A stretch of 64,000 nt of DNA, taken from the NCBI RefSeq assembly GCF_011057975.1, contig NZ_CP049109.1, positions 186,001 through 250,000 on the forward strand. The letters run 5' to 3'. The notes beneath the pieces were generated by a model. That model was not told the DNA's origin, did not search any database, and was given only the letters and a program-made list of their open reading frames with translations. The translations under genes and the position numbers were made by a program. Below are positions 55,908-64,000 of the stretch, one piece after another. This DNA comes from Sphingosinithalassobacter tenebrarum. Lineage in GTDB: Bacteria; Pseudomonadota; Alphaproteobacteria; Sphingomonadales; Sphingomonadaceae. Positions within the stretch are counted from its first letter, which is position 1. Each line of letters begins with the position of its first letter.

Positions 55908-56440
55908 TCGCCGCGCCAGGCGTCGATTCCCGCCCATCGATAAATGCCGAGTGCGCGCAAACCGCGGGCGCGCCGTTCATTCATGCCGCCAAGCGCAATC
56001 ACCGGCATCGGCATGTCGCGAATCAGCAACCCCGTCCGCACGCGTCCCAATGCGGCGGCGCCGGGATGCGAGCGCGTCGGAAAGACGGGCGACACGAACA
56101 CCGCGTCGGCGCCCGCACGCATCGCGGCCACCGCCTCGCGCCGATCATGCACCGCAACGGTCCGTATCCCCTGCCGTCGCCGCGGCAGATCGCCATGAAC
56201 GCCGTCCGCCTTGCGTCCCATCCGGGCCGGGCCGGCGACGATCAGCAGCAGCCGGCGGCGCCGCGCCACCGCCGCGACGCGCGCGAAGAGCCTTCGCCGC
56301 GCGGCGGGCGGCACGTCATAGTGCCGGAAAACCACACCCGATCCGCGCGGCAGCCGTTCGAGCGCCTGCCAGAGCGAATCGCCCATCCGCGCGTCGGTCA
56401 TCAGCCATAGCTTGGGAATCGGGGGCTGGCGGCGCTGCAT
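55880..56440 (-). CDS. ThiE-like thiamine phosphate synthase family protein
   Basis: This TIM-barrel protein of about 186 residues resembles ThiE/TenI: GVHGDLP, AGADAVFVSPVFPTRSHPGA (phosphate loop) and PVIALGGMNERRARGL. Relative to ThiE it is short and very Arg-rich, so true thiamine phosphate synthase activity is not certain; a TenI-like or altered role is possible. ATG 56440 lies 22 bases from the divergent yggS start. Confidence 0.75.
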   Translation of the reverse strand: MQRRQPPIPKLWLMTDARMGDSLWQALERLPRGSGVVFRHYDVPPAARRRLFARVAAVARRRRLLLIVAGPARMGRKADGVHGDLPRRRQGIRTVAVHDRREAVAAMRAGADAVFVSPVFPTRSHPGAAALGRVRTGLLIRDMPMPVIALGGMNERRARGLRALGIYRWAGIDAWRGDQKRKAVPI

Positions 56441-56462
56441 GCGCCCTCCTATAGCGGCGCGC

Positions 56463-57131
56463 ATGCAATCCGACGATGCCCCTGCCCGGCTCGCGGCGGT
56501 TACCGACCGTATCGCGCGTGCCGAATCGCTTGCCGGCCGCCCGGCCGGCTCGACCACGCTGATCGCCGTATCGAAGATGCACGAGGCCGATGCGATTCGC
56601 CCGCTGATCGCCGCAGGCCAGCGGATCTTTGGCGAGAACCGGGTGCAGGAAGCCGCTGCGAAATGGCCCCGACTGCGTGAGGAGACGCCCGGGATCGCGT
56701 TACATCTCGTCGGCCAGCTGCAATCGAACAAGGCAGACGATGCCGTTGCGCTGTTCGACGCGATCCACTCGGTCGACCGCAGTTCTCTGGTGACCGCACT
56801 TGCCAAGGAAATGGACAAGGCGGGCAGGCGCCCAGCCTGCTTCCTTCAGGTCAATATCGGCGACGAGCCGCAAAAGGGCGGGTGCGACGTTGCTAGCCTC
56901 GCCGCCTTGCTCGCCGAAGCACGCACGGCGGAGTTGCCGGTCGCGGGATTGATGTGCGTACCGCCGCAGGAAGTGGAACCGGCGCCCTATTTCGCCTTGC
57001 TGGCAAAGCTCGCGCGAGATCATGGGCTCGATGCGCTCAGCATGGGCATGTCGGCCGATTTCGAAACCGCCGTCACCCTGGGTGCTACACATGTCCGGGT
57101 CGGTACCGCACTGTTCGGGGAACGGGCATGA
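56463..57131 (+). CDS. YggS/PLPBP-family PLP homeostasis protein
   Basis: This 222-residue protein has LIAVSKMHEADAIRPLIAAG with the PLP-binding Lys, FGENRVQEAAAKW, IALHLVGQLQSNKAD, and LSMGMSADFETAVTLGATHVRVGTALFG, as in YggS. It buffers pyridoxal phosphate. ATG 56463 is chosen. It is coupled to the HAD gene by ATGA. Confidence 0.93.
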   Translation: MQSDDAPARLAAVTDRIARAESLAGRPAGSTTLIAVSKMHEADAIRPLIAAGQRIFGENRVQEAAAKWPRLREETPGIALHLVGQLQSNKADDAVALFDAIHSVDRSSLVTALAKEMDKAGRRPACFLQVNIGDEPQKGGCDVASLAALLAEARTAELPVAGLMCVPPQEVEPAPYFALLAKLARDHGLDALSMGMSADFETAVTLGATHVRVGTALFGERA

Positions 57132-57790
57132 AGTTCGATGCGATCATCTTCGATTTCGACGGGGTGCTGCTCGAAAGCGAATATTCGGGCAACGCGCATA
57201 TCGCCGAATATCTGACCGGCATCGGCCATCCGACTTCGCCCGAGGATTCGATGGCGAATTTCATGGGACTGGCGGGGCCGGAATTCCTCTCGGCGCTAGA
57301 AAATTGGATCGGTGGGCCGCTGCCCGAGGATTTCCATCCGGCGCGCGAGGCGGAGAATCGACGGGTGATGGCCGAAGGCATCGATCCGGTGGCGGGCGCG
57401 ATCGCCTTCGTCCGCGGCCTTCCGCGCGATATTCCCCGTGCCATCGCATCTTCGAGCGCGACCGAGTGGATCGCCACGCATCTCGATCATCTCGGCATCC
57501 GCGATGCGTTCGACCCGCATCTCTACAGCGGCAAGGAGCATGTCGCGCGCGGTAAGCCCGCGCCCGACCTCTATCTCCACGCCGCCGACGCGATCGGCGC
57601 TGACATCCGCCGCACGGTGATTCTCGAGGATTCGCCGGTCGGCGCCAAGGGCGCGGTCGCGTCGGGCGCGCATGTCATCGGACTGTGCGCGGGAAGCCAT
57701 TGCGGCCCCGGCCATGCCGATCGCCTCCGCGACCTTGGCGTTCATGACGTGGCCGCCGATTTCAGCGACGTGGCGCGACTGATTTCCTAA
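57128..57790 (+). CDS. HAD-superfamily hydrolase
   Basis: This 220-residue phosphatase-like protein has motif I DFDGVLLESEYSGN (nucleophile Asp), motif II ASSSATEW, Lys in VARGKPAPDLYLHAAD, and motif IV ILEDSPVGAKGAVASGAHVIG. The capped structure is that of beta-phosphoglucomutase or sugar phosphatases; the substrate is unknown. It overlaps the ribA stop tail to tail by 4 bases. Confidence 0.9.
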   Translation: MKFDAIIFDFDGVLLESEYSGNAHIAEYLTGIGHPTSPEDSMANFMGLAGPEFLSALENWIGGPLPEDFHPAREAENRRVMAEGIDPVAGAIAFVRGLPRDIPRAIASSSATEWIATHLDHLGIRDAFDPHLYSGKEHVARGKPAPDLYLHAADAIGADIRRTVILEDSPVGAKGAVASGAHVIGLCAGSHCGPGHADRLRDLGVHDVAADFSDVARLIS

Positions 57791-58842
57791 AGTTCGTGGC
57801 CGCTGCGGTCGCGCTTGGTGTCGAGATAGCGTTCATTGTGCGGATTGGCCGCGATCCTCAGGGGTACCCGCTCGACGACCCCGATCCCGGCCTTGCGCAG
57901 CCCGGCGACTTTTTCGGGATTGTTGGTGAGTAGCCTTACCTGTTCGATTCCCATCAACCGCAGCATCCGCGCGGCGACATCATAGTCGCGGTCGTCGGCG
58001 CCGAATCCGATATGGAAATTGGCGTCGACCGTGTCGTATCCGCGTCCCTGCAGCGCATAGGCGCGCATCTTGTTCGCAAGCCCGATCTTGCGCCCTTCCT
58101 GCCGCAGATAGAGGACGACACCACCGCCGGCTTCGAGAATGGTCTGCTTCGCCGCCGCGAGCTGCGGCCCGCAATCACAGCGCAGCGATCCGAAGACATC
58201 GCCCGTCAGGCATTCCGAATGGAGCCGTACAAGCGTCGGCTGGCTGAAATCGGGATCGCCGAGGATCAGCGCGACATGGACCTCGGCACCCGCCGCGCCG
58301 GCAAAGGCCATCAGCCGGGCGCCTTCATCATCGTGGATTGGCAATTCGGCCCCGGCGATGATCCGCAGGGTTTCGGGTGCCGAATAGTGCAGAATGTCGC
58401 CGGCGGAAACGCGCGGCCCTTCGGTGGCGGTCGCGGGTCGGACCAGTAAAGCGGGTAACAGCTCGGCGGTCTTGGCGAGGCGCATGGCGGCATGGGCGAC
58501 GGTTGCGGGGCCGGGCTCGGCGAGGCGCAGCCGCGGCAGCGCAACCGATGCGTCGAGCAGCGGATTGGCCACAGCGCGAGCAATGTCGAGCGTCATCGGC
58601 CCTTCCGTCGTGACGCTGACGGCATCGCCTTCGATATCTTCGAGACCGGCCTTCAACGCTGCCATGCGATCGCGTGAGGCAAGCAGTTCGACTTCGCCGC
58701 CATCGGCAAAGGCATCGAAGACCCTGGGACTCGCCAGCTCCACAGCGATGCAGGCCAGCGCCGCCTCCCCGTCCTCGATGATCACGGCACGTCCGCGCCG
58801 CAGCATCGCAAGCGCCGAATCGATCGCATCGGCGTAGATCAA
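57787..58842 (-). CDS. ribA: GTP cyclohydrolase II with degenerate RibB-like N-terminus
   Basis: This 351-residue protein has a C-terminal RibA domain from about residue 155. The zinc cysteines are in HSECLTGDVFGSLRCDCGPQL, with YLRQEGRKIGLANKMRAY and LLTNNPEKVAGLRKAGI. It opens GTP for riboflavin synthesis. The first 150 residues align in outline to 3,4-dihydroxybutanone-phosphate synthase but lack a clear DEREREGD-type motif, so that half is probably structural or regulatory. It overlaps xth by ATGA. Confidence 0.92.
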   Translation of the reverse strand: MIYADAIDSALAMLRRGRAVIIEDGEAALACIAVELASPRVFDAFADGGEVELLASRDRMAALKAGLEDIEGDAVSVTTEGPMTLDIARAVANPLLDASVALPRLRLAEPGPATVAHAAMRLAKTAELLPALLVRPATATEGPRVSAGDILHYSAPETLRIIAGAELPIHDDEGARLMAFAGAAGAEVHVALILGDPDFSQPTLVRLHSECLTGDVFGSLRCDCGPQLAAAKQTILEAGGGVVLYLRQEGRKIGLANKMRAYALQGRGYDTVDANFHIGFGADDRDYDVAARMLRLMGIEQVRLLTNNPEKVAGLRKAGIGVVERVPLRIAANPHNERYLDTKRDRSGHEL

Positions 58843-59633
58843 AACGCAAACTCCGTGACGATAGGCACATGGTCTGAGGGTTTGAGCCAGCTGCGGCAGG
58901 GCTCGTGCACCTTATGGCCTGTGGCCGCCCTGGCGACCCCGGGGCTCGCCCACATATGATCGAGCCGCCGCCCGCGATCCGACGCCGTCCAGTCCTTGGC
59001 GCGGTAGCTCCACCATGTGTAGCAGCGCTCGGGCGCAGGAATGAACTTGCGGCCGAGATCGACCCAGTCATGCGCGGCCTGCAACCTGCCCAGCGTTTCG
59101 ACTTCGATCGGCGTGTGGCTGACGACATCGAGCAGCTGCCTGTGGCTCCACACATCGCATTCGAGCGGCGCGATGTTGAAATCGCCGACCAGGATCGTCG
59201 GGATGTCGAGCCCCTCCGACCAACGTGTCATGCGCTCGAGAAAGTCGAGCTTCTGGCCGAATTTGGGGTTTTTCTCGCGGTCGGGGATGTCGCCTCCGGC
59301 GGGGACATAGACATTTTCGAGCCTTATGCCGTTTTCCAGTTTCACGCCGACATGTCGTGCCTCGCCATTGGCTTGCCAGTCGAGCCGGTCGTCGGCTTCG
59401 AGCGGCACCTTGCTCAGGATAGCGACGCCATGATGCATCCGCTGGCCGTTGATGACGATATGCTCATAGCCGAGCGCGCGCAGCGGGGCGTGCGGGAAAT
59501 CGGCGTCCATCACCTTGGTTTCCTGGAGGCATAATATGTCGGGCGCCTCTTCGGTGAGAAAGCGTTCGACGATCGGCATGCGAAAGCGGACCGAATTGAT
59601 GTTCCAGGAAGCGATCTTGAGCGTGTCGGACAT
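58839..59633 (-). CDS. xth: Exodeoxyribonuclease III
   Basis: This 264-residue AP endonuclease has LKIASWNINSVR, ILCLQETKV (metal Glu), VILVGDFN-like TILVGDFNIAP, SDRGRRLDHMWAS and the terminal SDHVPIV. It cuts at abasic sites and removes 3' blocks. ATG 59633 (MSDTLKIASWN) is favoured over 59651. It lies 82 bases after a strong minus-strand terminator. Confidence 0.95.
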   Translation of the reverse strand: MSDTLKIASWNINSVRFRMPIVERFLTEEAPDILCLQETKVMDADFPHAPLRALGYEHIVINGQRMHHGVAILSKVPLEADDRLDWQANGEARHVGVKLENGIRLENVYVPAGGDIPDREKNPKFGQKLDFLERMTRWSEGLDIPTILVGDFNIAPLECDVWSHRQLLDVVSHTPIEVETLGRLQAAHDWVDLGRKFIPAPERCYTWWSYRAKDWTASDRGRRLDHMWASPGVARAATGHKVHEPCRSWLKPSDHVPIVTEFAF

Positions 59634-59714
59634 TGTGGGGGATGTAGCCATCGCCCCGCCCGAGCGCCAGTGGGCCGGTGCCGTACCTGACTCAGCATAT
59701 CTGAATCAGATTCG

Positions 59715-59758
59715 AAAACGAAAAGGCCCCCGCTCCGGGGGCAAAAGGAGCGAGGGCC
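59715..59758 (-). terminator. Intrinsic terminator after lolA
   Basis: Read on the minus strand, GGCCCTCGCTCC (59758-59747) pairs with GGAGCGGGGGCC (59736-59725) with one mismatch. TTTTCGTTTT (59724-59715) follows. A shorter alternative stem, GCCCCC/GGGGGC at 59726-59742, competes with it. It ends the ftsK-lolA transcript. Confidence 0.75.
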
Positions 59759-59892
59759 GACCTAGCGTTCGTCACGCAGGCGGGATGGGAGACACTTTCG
59801 GGCAACAGGGGGAAAAATCCCGATCGCGAACCCCATCCGCAACCACGCTTGTAAACGTCCGAAGCTGTCGCTCAGATGAACGAATCCCGGCG

Positions 59893-60501
59893 TCAGGGGC
59901 GTCCGCCGCGCCGCGGATCGTTCCAGCGGAACGTTCTGTCCGACACCGGGACATTCGTCCGCTGATCGGACAGGCGAATCGTCGTGCGGTTGTTCTGCGA
60001 ATCGAGCGCGACCCAGCCCTGCAGCATCAACCCGCCCGGCGCCGAACCATCTTTTTGAAAGATCAGCGTTATCCGCCCATATTCGGGATGATCGGGATCA
60101 TGCACTTCGATCGAGACGATGCGCGGATCGCGCGTCGGCACCGACCGGGCGAACTTGCCGATATCGCGATCGGGATCGAGCAGCACCGCCAGCGGCGAAT
60201 TGCCGATCGGCCAGCGCTCGACCTGACGCACCTGATAATCGATGAAATAGAGCGAACTGCCGTCGGCCACGATCAGCTGCGGCACGCCGCGCTCATACTG
60301 GAAACGGATCTTGCCGGGGCGCTTGAGCGACATGGTACCGGTCAGCACACGGCCGTTGCGGTCAATCTGCTGAAACTCGGCGACCATCGAATCGACGCTG
60401 CGCAAATGGCGTTCCACCTGGTCGACGGCGCTGTCCTGCACCGGCGCGGCGGAAATCAGCACTGGTGCGGCCAGCGCGGCGGCGAAAATCATGCGCGACA
60501 A
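59893..60501 (-). CDS. lolA: Outer-membrane lipoprotein carrier LolA
   Basis: This 202-residue periplasmic carrier has a signal peptide (MSRMIFAAALAAPVLISAAP), VEFQQ-like MVAEFQQIDRNGRVLTGTM and LKRPGKIRFQYERG, and ends FRWNDPRRGGRP. It moves lipoproteins from LolCDE to LolB. The start is unusual: GAGAGGAA lies 7 bases before TTG 60501 but 16 before ATG 60492, so TTG is favoured. It follows ftsK by 99 bases. Confidence 0.88.
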   Translation of the reverse strand: MSRMIFAAALAAPVLISAAPVQDSAVDQVERHLRSVDSMVAEFQQIDRNGRVLTGTMSLKRPGKIRFQYERGVPQLIVADGSSLYFIDYQVRQVERWPIGNSPLAVLLDPDRDIGKFARSVPTRDPRIVSIEVHDPDHPEYGRITLIFQKDGSAPGGLMLQGWVALDSQNNRTTIRLSDQRTNVPVSDRTFRWNDPRRGGRP

Positions 60502-60600
60502 GGAAAATTCCTCTCTCGTTCGACTGGTGCGCCGAAATGGCAGCGCGGGATTGAACGCGCCCTGAACCTTTCGGCGAGCGCTTCGATCCCCGATGCGCCC

Positions 60601-62901
60601 TTACAGCGGCCGGCCCTCGGTATCCATCAATACGTCGCGACGGCCGACATGGTCGGGCTTGGACACCAGCCCCTCGCGCTCCATCCGCTCGATCAGGCGC
60701 GCGGCGCTGTTGTAACCGATGCGCATTTGCCGCTGCAGCCATGACGTCGACGCCTTCTGGCTTTCCGCGACAAGCTGACAGGCCTGGCGGAATTGCTGCG
60801 CTTCGGGGCTGTCGTCGCCGCCCGGTGCGCCGTCTAGCGCGAAGCCGCCGTCTTCGGGCTCTTCGGTTACCGCCTGGATATAGTCGGGCTGGCCCTGCGA
60901 ACGCCAATGATCGGCGACTGCCTGTACTTCGTCGTCCGAAACGAAGGGACCGTGGACGCGGACGATCTGCTTGCCGCCGGGCATATAGAGCATGTCGCCC
61001 TTGCCGAGCAGCTGTTCGGCGCCTTGTTCGCCCAGGATCGTGCGCGAATCGATCTTCGACGTGACGTGGAAGCTGATGCGCGTCGGCAGATTGGCCTTGA
61101 TCACACCGGTGATGACGTCGACCGAGGGGCGCTGCGTCGCCATGATCAGGTGGATGCCCGCCGCACGCGCCTTTTGCGCGAGGCGCTGGATCAGGAATTC
61201 GACTTCCTTGCCCGCCTGCATCATCAGGTCGGCGAGCTCGTCGACGATCACCACGATCTGCGGCAGCGGGGTGAGGTCGAGCGCTTCCTCCTCGTATATC
61301 GGCTGGCCGGTATCCTGATCATAGCCGGTCTGCACGCGGCGACCGAGCTTCTGCCCCTTGGCTCTGGCGGTGCGCACCTTGTCGTTGAAGCTCGCCAGGC
61401 TGCGGACGTTTACCGACGCCATCATGCGATAGCGCTCCTCCATCTGCTCGACTGCCCATTTCAGCGCGCGTACGGCCTTGGCGGGCTCGGTCACGACGTC
61501 GGCGAGGAGGTGCGGGATATCCTTGTACATGCTGAGTTCCAGCATCTTCGGATCGATCATGATCATTCGGCACTGATCGGGGGTAAGCCGGTAGAGCAGC
61601 GACAGGATCATGCAGTTGAGGCCGACCGACTTGCCCGAGCCGGTGGTGCCCGCGACCAGCAGATGCGGCATCGGCGCGAGATCGGCGACGACGGGATCGC
61701 CCGCGATATTCTTGCCGAGCACGATGGGAAGCGAGGCATTGGGCGCCTCGAACGCCTCGCTGGCGATCAGTTCGTGGAGATTGACCGATTCGCGTTTTGC
61801 GTTGGGCAGTTCGATCCCGATCACGCTTCGTCCGGGAATGGTCGCGACGCGCGCGGAGATCGCGCTCATGTTGCGCGCGATATCGTCGGCAAGCTGGATG
61901 ACGCGGCTCGCCTTGATCCCACTCGCCGGTTCGAGCTCGTACATGGTGACTACCGGGCCGGGGCGGACCTCGACGATCGAACCCTTGACGTGAAAGTCCT
62001 CGAGCACGCTTTCGAGCAGCCGCGCATTGCGTTCGAGCGCCGCCTTGTCGATCGCCGCATTGCCGTTTTCGGAAGGCGCCGCCAGCAGTTCGATCGACGG
62101 CAGCCGGAAGCTGTCGGGGAAGGCGAGCTGCGTCTGTGCCGGCTTGGTGCGTGCAGGCGAAGGTGAGACATTGCGATCGGCAATGACCGGAGCGGGCCGG
62201 TTCTCCGGTACCGCCACCTTGCGCGGCGCCGGCTTTGCCGCGGGCTCCCGCTCCGGTGCGGGTTCGGGGGCGGCGACCGGTTCGCGTGGTGCGCGCGGTT
62301 CCCGGCGCGGCAATCGCAATCCGCCTTCGGGAAGGCTCAGTTCGAGCGCGCGGGCCCACCAGACTACGCCCGCCACGCCGCAGACCAGCCCGATCACGCT
62401 GCCGATCCAGAATTCGGCGTTCGGCTCTCCGATGAAGGAAAGCGCCCAGCGGACGACACCCGAAATGGCGAGGCCGAGCGTACCGCCCCATCCCCCGGAC
62501 AGCTGCTGCACCGACCCGCTCGATACGAACGAGAGCGCCGTGCCCATCAGAACCACGCCGATAGTCGCGCCGCGCAACATCTTCGGCCAACCGGCAATCG
62601 ACCGGTCGCGCCACAGGCGATTGGCGATGATAAGCCCTACCGGAGTCAGCAGCACCATCGGCAATCCGCCGATCGCGAGCAGCAGATCGGCGATCCAGGC
62701 GCCGGGCATGCCGAGCAGATTGCGTACCGGCCCGCCAGCGGCCGTGTTCGCCGAAGGATCGGAGGGGTGATAGCTCGCCAGCGCCAGGATCAGCGCGATC
62801 ATCGCGAGGAATAGCAATGTCCCCGCGATCAGCGCGCCGCTGCGCCGCGCGCCCGCTTTCACCGTGTCGCGCAGCGCCGGGGGCTGGGCTCGGGTGGCCA
62901 T
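60601..62901 (-). CDS. ftsK: DNA translocase FtsK
   Basis: This 766-residue septal DNA pump has four N-terminal helices (residues 20-185), a proline-rich linker of about 70 residues, and the motor. Walker A is VAGTTGSGKSVGLN at 417-430 and Walker B is IVVIVDELADLM. A gamma winged helix ends the protein (STSWLQRQMRIGYNSAARLIE). It clears terminus DNA and activates XerCD. ATG 62901 is chosen. The length is far below E. coli FtsK because the linker is short. Confidence 0.95.
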   Translation of the reverse strand: MATRAQPPALRDTVKAGARRSGALIAGTLLFLAMIALILALASYHPSDPSANTAAGGPVRNLLGMPGAWIADLLLAIGGLPMVLLTPVGLIIANRLWRDRSIAGWPKMLRGATIGVVLMGTALSFVSSGSVQQLSGGWGGTLGLAISGVVRWALSFIGEPNAEFWIGSVIGLVCGVAGVVWWARALELSLPEGGLRLPRREPRAPREPVAAPEPAPEREPAAKPAPRKVAVPENRPAPVIADRNVSPSPARTKPAQTQLAFPDSFRLPSIELLAAPSENGNAAIDKAALERNARLLESVLEDFHVKGSIVEVRPGPVVTMYELEPASGIKASRVIQLADDIARNMSAISARVATIPGRSVIGIELPNAKRESVNLHELIASEAFEAPNASLPIVLGKNIAGDPVVADLAPMPHLLVAGTTGSGKSVGLNCMILSLLYRLTPDQCRMIMIDPKMLELSMYKDIPHLLADVVTEPAKAVRALKWAVEQMEERYRMMASVNVRSLASFNDKVRTARAKGQKLGRRVQTGYDQDTGQPIYEEEALDLTPLPQIVVIVDELADLMMQAGKEVEFLIQRLAQKARAAGIHLIMATQRPSVDVITGVIKANLPTRISFHVTSKIDSRTILGEQGAEQLLGKGDMLYMPGGKQIVRVHGPFVSDDEVQAVADHWRSQGQPDYIQAVTEEPEDGGFALDGAPGGDDSPEAQQFRQACQLVAESQKASTSWLQRQMRIGYNSAARLIERMEREGLVSKPDHVGRRDVLMDTEGRPL

Positions 62902-63027
62902 GCCTGAAACTCCGAATTTTTCGCTATCTGGATGGTGGAACATCGCGCGAACCGAGACCGCCGTCAAGGCGGCGGGCCGCCCCCTGCGGCATTGCCGTTT
63001 GCGCTGCAAGCGCCTACCCAAAGCGGC

Positions 63028-64000
63028 ATGAACCGGGCAGATGTTCTAATCCTTGGCGGCGGGCTGGTCGGCAGCGCGCTCGCGACCGCGCTCGACGCGC
63101 ATGGCCTAACCGCGATTGTCGTCGACATCGCCGATCCCGACGTGATCCTCGCTGCCGAATTCGATGGCCGCGCCTCGGCAGTCGCCAGTGCGCCGCACCG
63201 GATGCTCGAAGCGATCGGCGTCGGCGATCGGCTGGCGGGCAAGGGCTGCCCGATCGAAAGCATCCGCGTTTCGGACGGCCTTGATCCGGGTAAGCTCGAT
63301 TTCGATGCGGGCGCGGATGAAGCGGCGCTCGGCGTGATGTACGAAAACCGCCTGTTGCGCACCGCGCTCTACGAGGCTGCCAGAGCGGCTCCCAATGTCG
63401 ACCTGCGGATGAAGACGCGTGCAGTGACGGTCGAACGGGGCGATCATGGCGTCACTGCGACGCTCGATTCGGGCGATACCGTCCATGCCTCGCTGCTGAT
63501 CGCCGCCGAGGGCCGCAATTCGCCGACGCGCGAGGCGGCGGGAATCAAGTCTGCGCGCTGGCAATATGATCACACCGCCTTGGTCACTTCGATCCATCAC
63601 AAAGTGCCGCACGGCAATGTCGCCTTCGAGATCTTCTATCCGCAGGGCCCGTTCGCGCTGCTGCCGCTCAACGATGATGCGCAGGGCCATCGCTCGGCGA
63701 TCGTCTGGTCGGTGAAGCGGCATGAGGCACCCGGGCTGCTCAAATTGTCCGACCGCGGCTTCCTTGCCGAAATCGACAAGAAGACCGGTGGCTTCCTTGG
63801 GCGTCTCGGCCCGCTCGGCCGCCGGTCGAGCTATCCGCTCGGTTTCCACCATGCCGCGCAGATCGTCGATCACCGGCTCGCGCTGGTCGGCGATTCGGCG
63901 CACGGCATCCATCCAATCGCGGGCCAGGGCGTCAATGTCGGCTTCCGCGACGTCGCCGCGCTGGTCGAAGTGCTGGTCGATGGCAAGCGCCTCGGGCTCG
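63028..64000 (+). CDS. UbiH/VisC-type FAD hydroxylase, 3' end outside window
   Basis: From ATG 63028 the frame stays open to the right edge (324 residues visible). ADVLILGGGLVGSALATAL is the FAD-binding fold, IAAEGRNSPTREAAGI the DG motif, and LVGDSAHGIHPIAGQGVNVG the GD motif. Such flavin monooxygenases hydroxylate the ubiquinone ring precursor; which position cannot be fixed. It is divergent from ftsK across 126 bases. Confidence 0.88.
   Translation, partial: MNRADVLILGGGLVGSALATALDAHGLTAIVVDIADPDVILAAEFDGRASAVASAPHRMLEAIGVGDRLAGKGCPIESIRVSDGLDPGKLDFDAGADEAALGVMYENRLLRTALYEAARAAPNVDLRMKTRAVTVERGDHGVTATLDSGDTVHASLLIAAEGRNSPTREAAGIKSARWQYDHTALVTSIHHKVPHGNVAFEIFYPQGPFALLPLNDDAQGHRSAIVWSVKRHEAPGLLKLSDRGFLAEIDKKTGGFLGRLGPLGRRSSYPLGFHHAAQIVDHRLALVGDSAHGIHPIAGQGVNVGFRDVAALVEVLVDGKRLGL

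Overview
This is a GC-rich bacterial chromosome segment, dense with genes and mostly core housekeeping. Gene content points to an alphaproteobacterium, most likely a sphingomonad (Sphingomonadales). Evidence for this includes a class I lysyl-tRNA synthetase, MmcB, DUF1489, DUF1491 and DUF3576 proteins, a bacterial CDC48/p97-like double AAA+ ATPase, and the alphaproteobacterial replication-origin arrangement ppsR(DUF299)-oriC-hemE. The genus cannot be fixed by eye. No rRNA, tRNA, CRISPR array, insertion sequence or prophage was seen.

Layout. 0-1 kb: a lower-GC toxin-antitoxin-like pair (MerR-HTH/DUF433 antitoxin, DUF5615 PIN-like toxin) cut by the left edge. 1.2-9 kb: MFS exporter, histone-deacetylase-like amidohydrolase coupled to nhaA, a DUF389 membrane protein, lysK, and an AT-richer, probably acquired rhuM gene. 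9.3-12.6 kb: dinG-like helicase and sixA. 12.6-15.5 kb: the rpmF-plsX-fabH-ihfA-merR operon. 15.7-23.1 kb: MAPEG protein, glyoxalase II-like hydrolase, a pabB-pabC fusion, aminotransferase, exported MsrA, DUF1489, mgtE and a cyclophilin. 23.2-30.8 kb: LysR regulator, a candidate small RNA, cdc48-like ATPase, MFS, msrB and a class A penicillin-binding protein. 30.8-35.8 kb: YgjP-type protease, UPF0260 protein, SCO1, ankyrin protein, mmcB, SleB-type hydrolase, DUF1491, thioesterase and ptsN. 35.8-40 kb: hpf and the tightly overlapping ppsR-maf-aroE-coaE-dnaQ operon.

The ppsR/hemE intergenic region (39985-40298) has the properties of chromosomal oriC: divergent conserved flanking genes, DnaA-box-like 9-mers, six GANTC (CcrM) sites, an AT-rich stretch beside hemE, and a gene-orientation switch from mostly minus on the left to plus on the right. 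6-9 kb to the right, in mnmE-mnmG-rsmG-parA-parB, lie three parS-like 16-mers with the genes for the proteins that use them. The window therefore carries origin and centromere together, with heme (hemE, hemJ), rho, terC and tRNA-modification genes between.

50.5-64 kb: DUF3576-leuS-lptE-holA, a possible outer-membrane protein, a ThiE-like protein, yggS-HAD hydrolase, xth-ribA (with a degenerate RibB-like N-terminus), ftsK-lolA, and a UbiH-type hydroxylase cut by the right edge.

The least-explained signals are: a possible ~60-nt RNA with an anti-Shine-Dalgarno linker at 24239-24302; a perfect 12-bp hairpin that buries the apparent mmcB start codon; a perfect 9-bp inverted repeat with 17-bp spacer in the divergent promoter region at 44735-44769; and the repeat architecture inside oriC. 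I found no clear multi-gene system unlike known ones.
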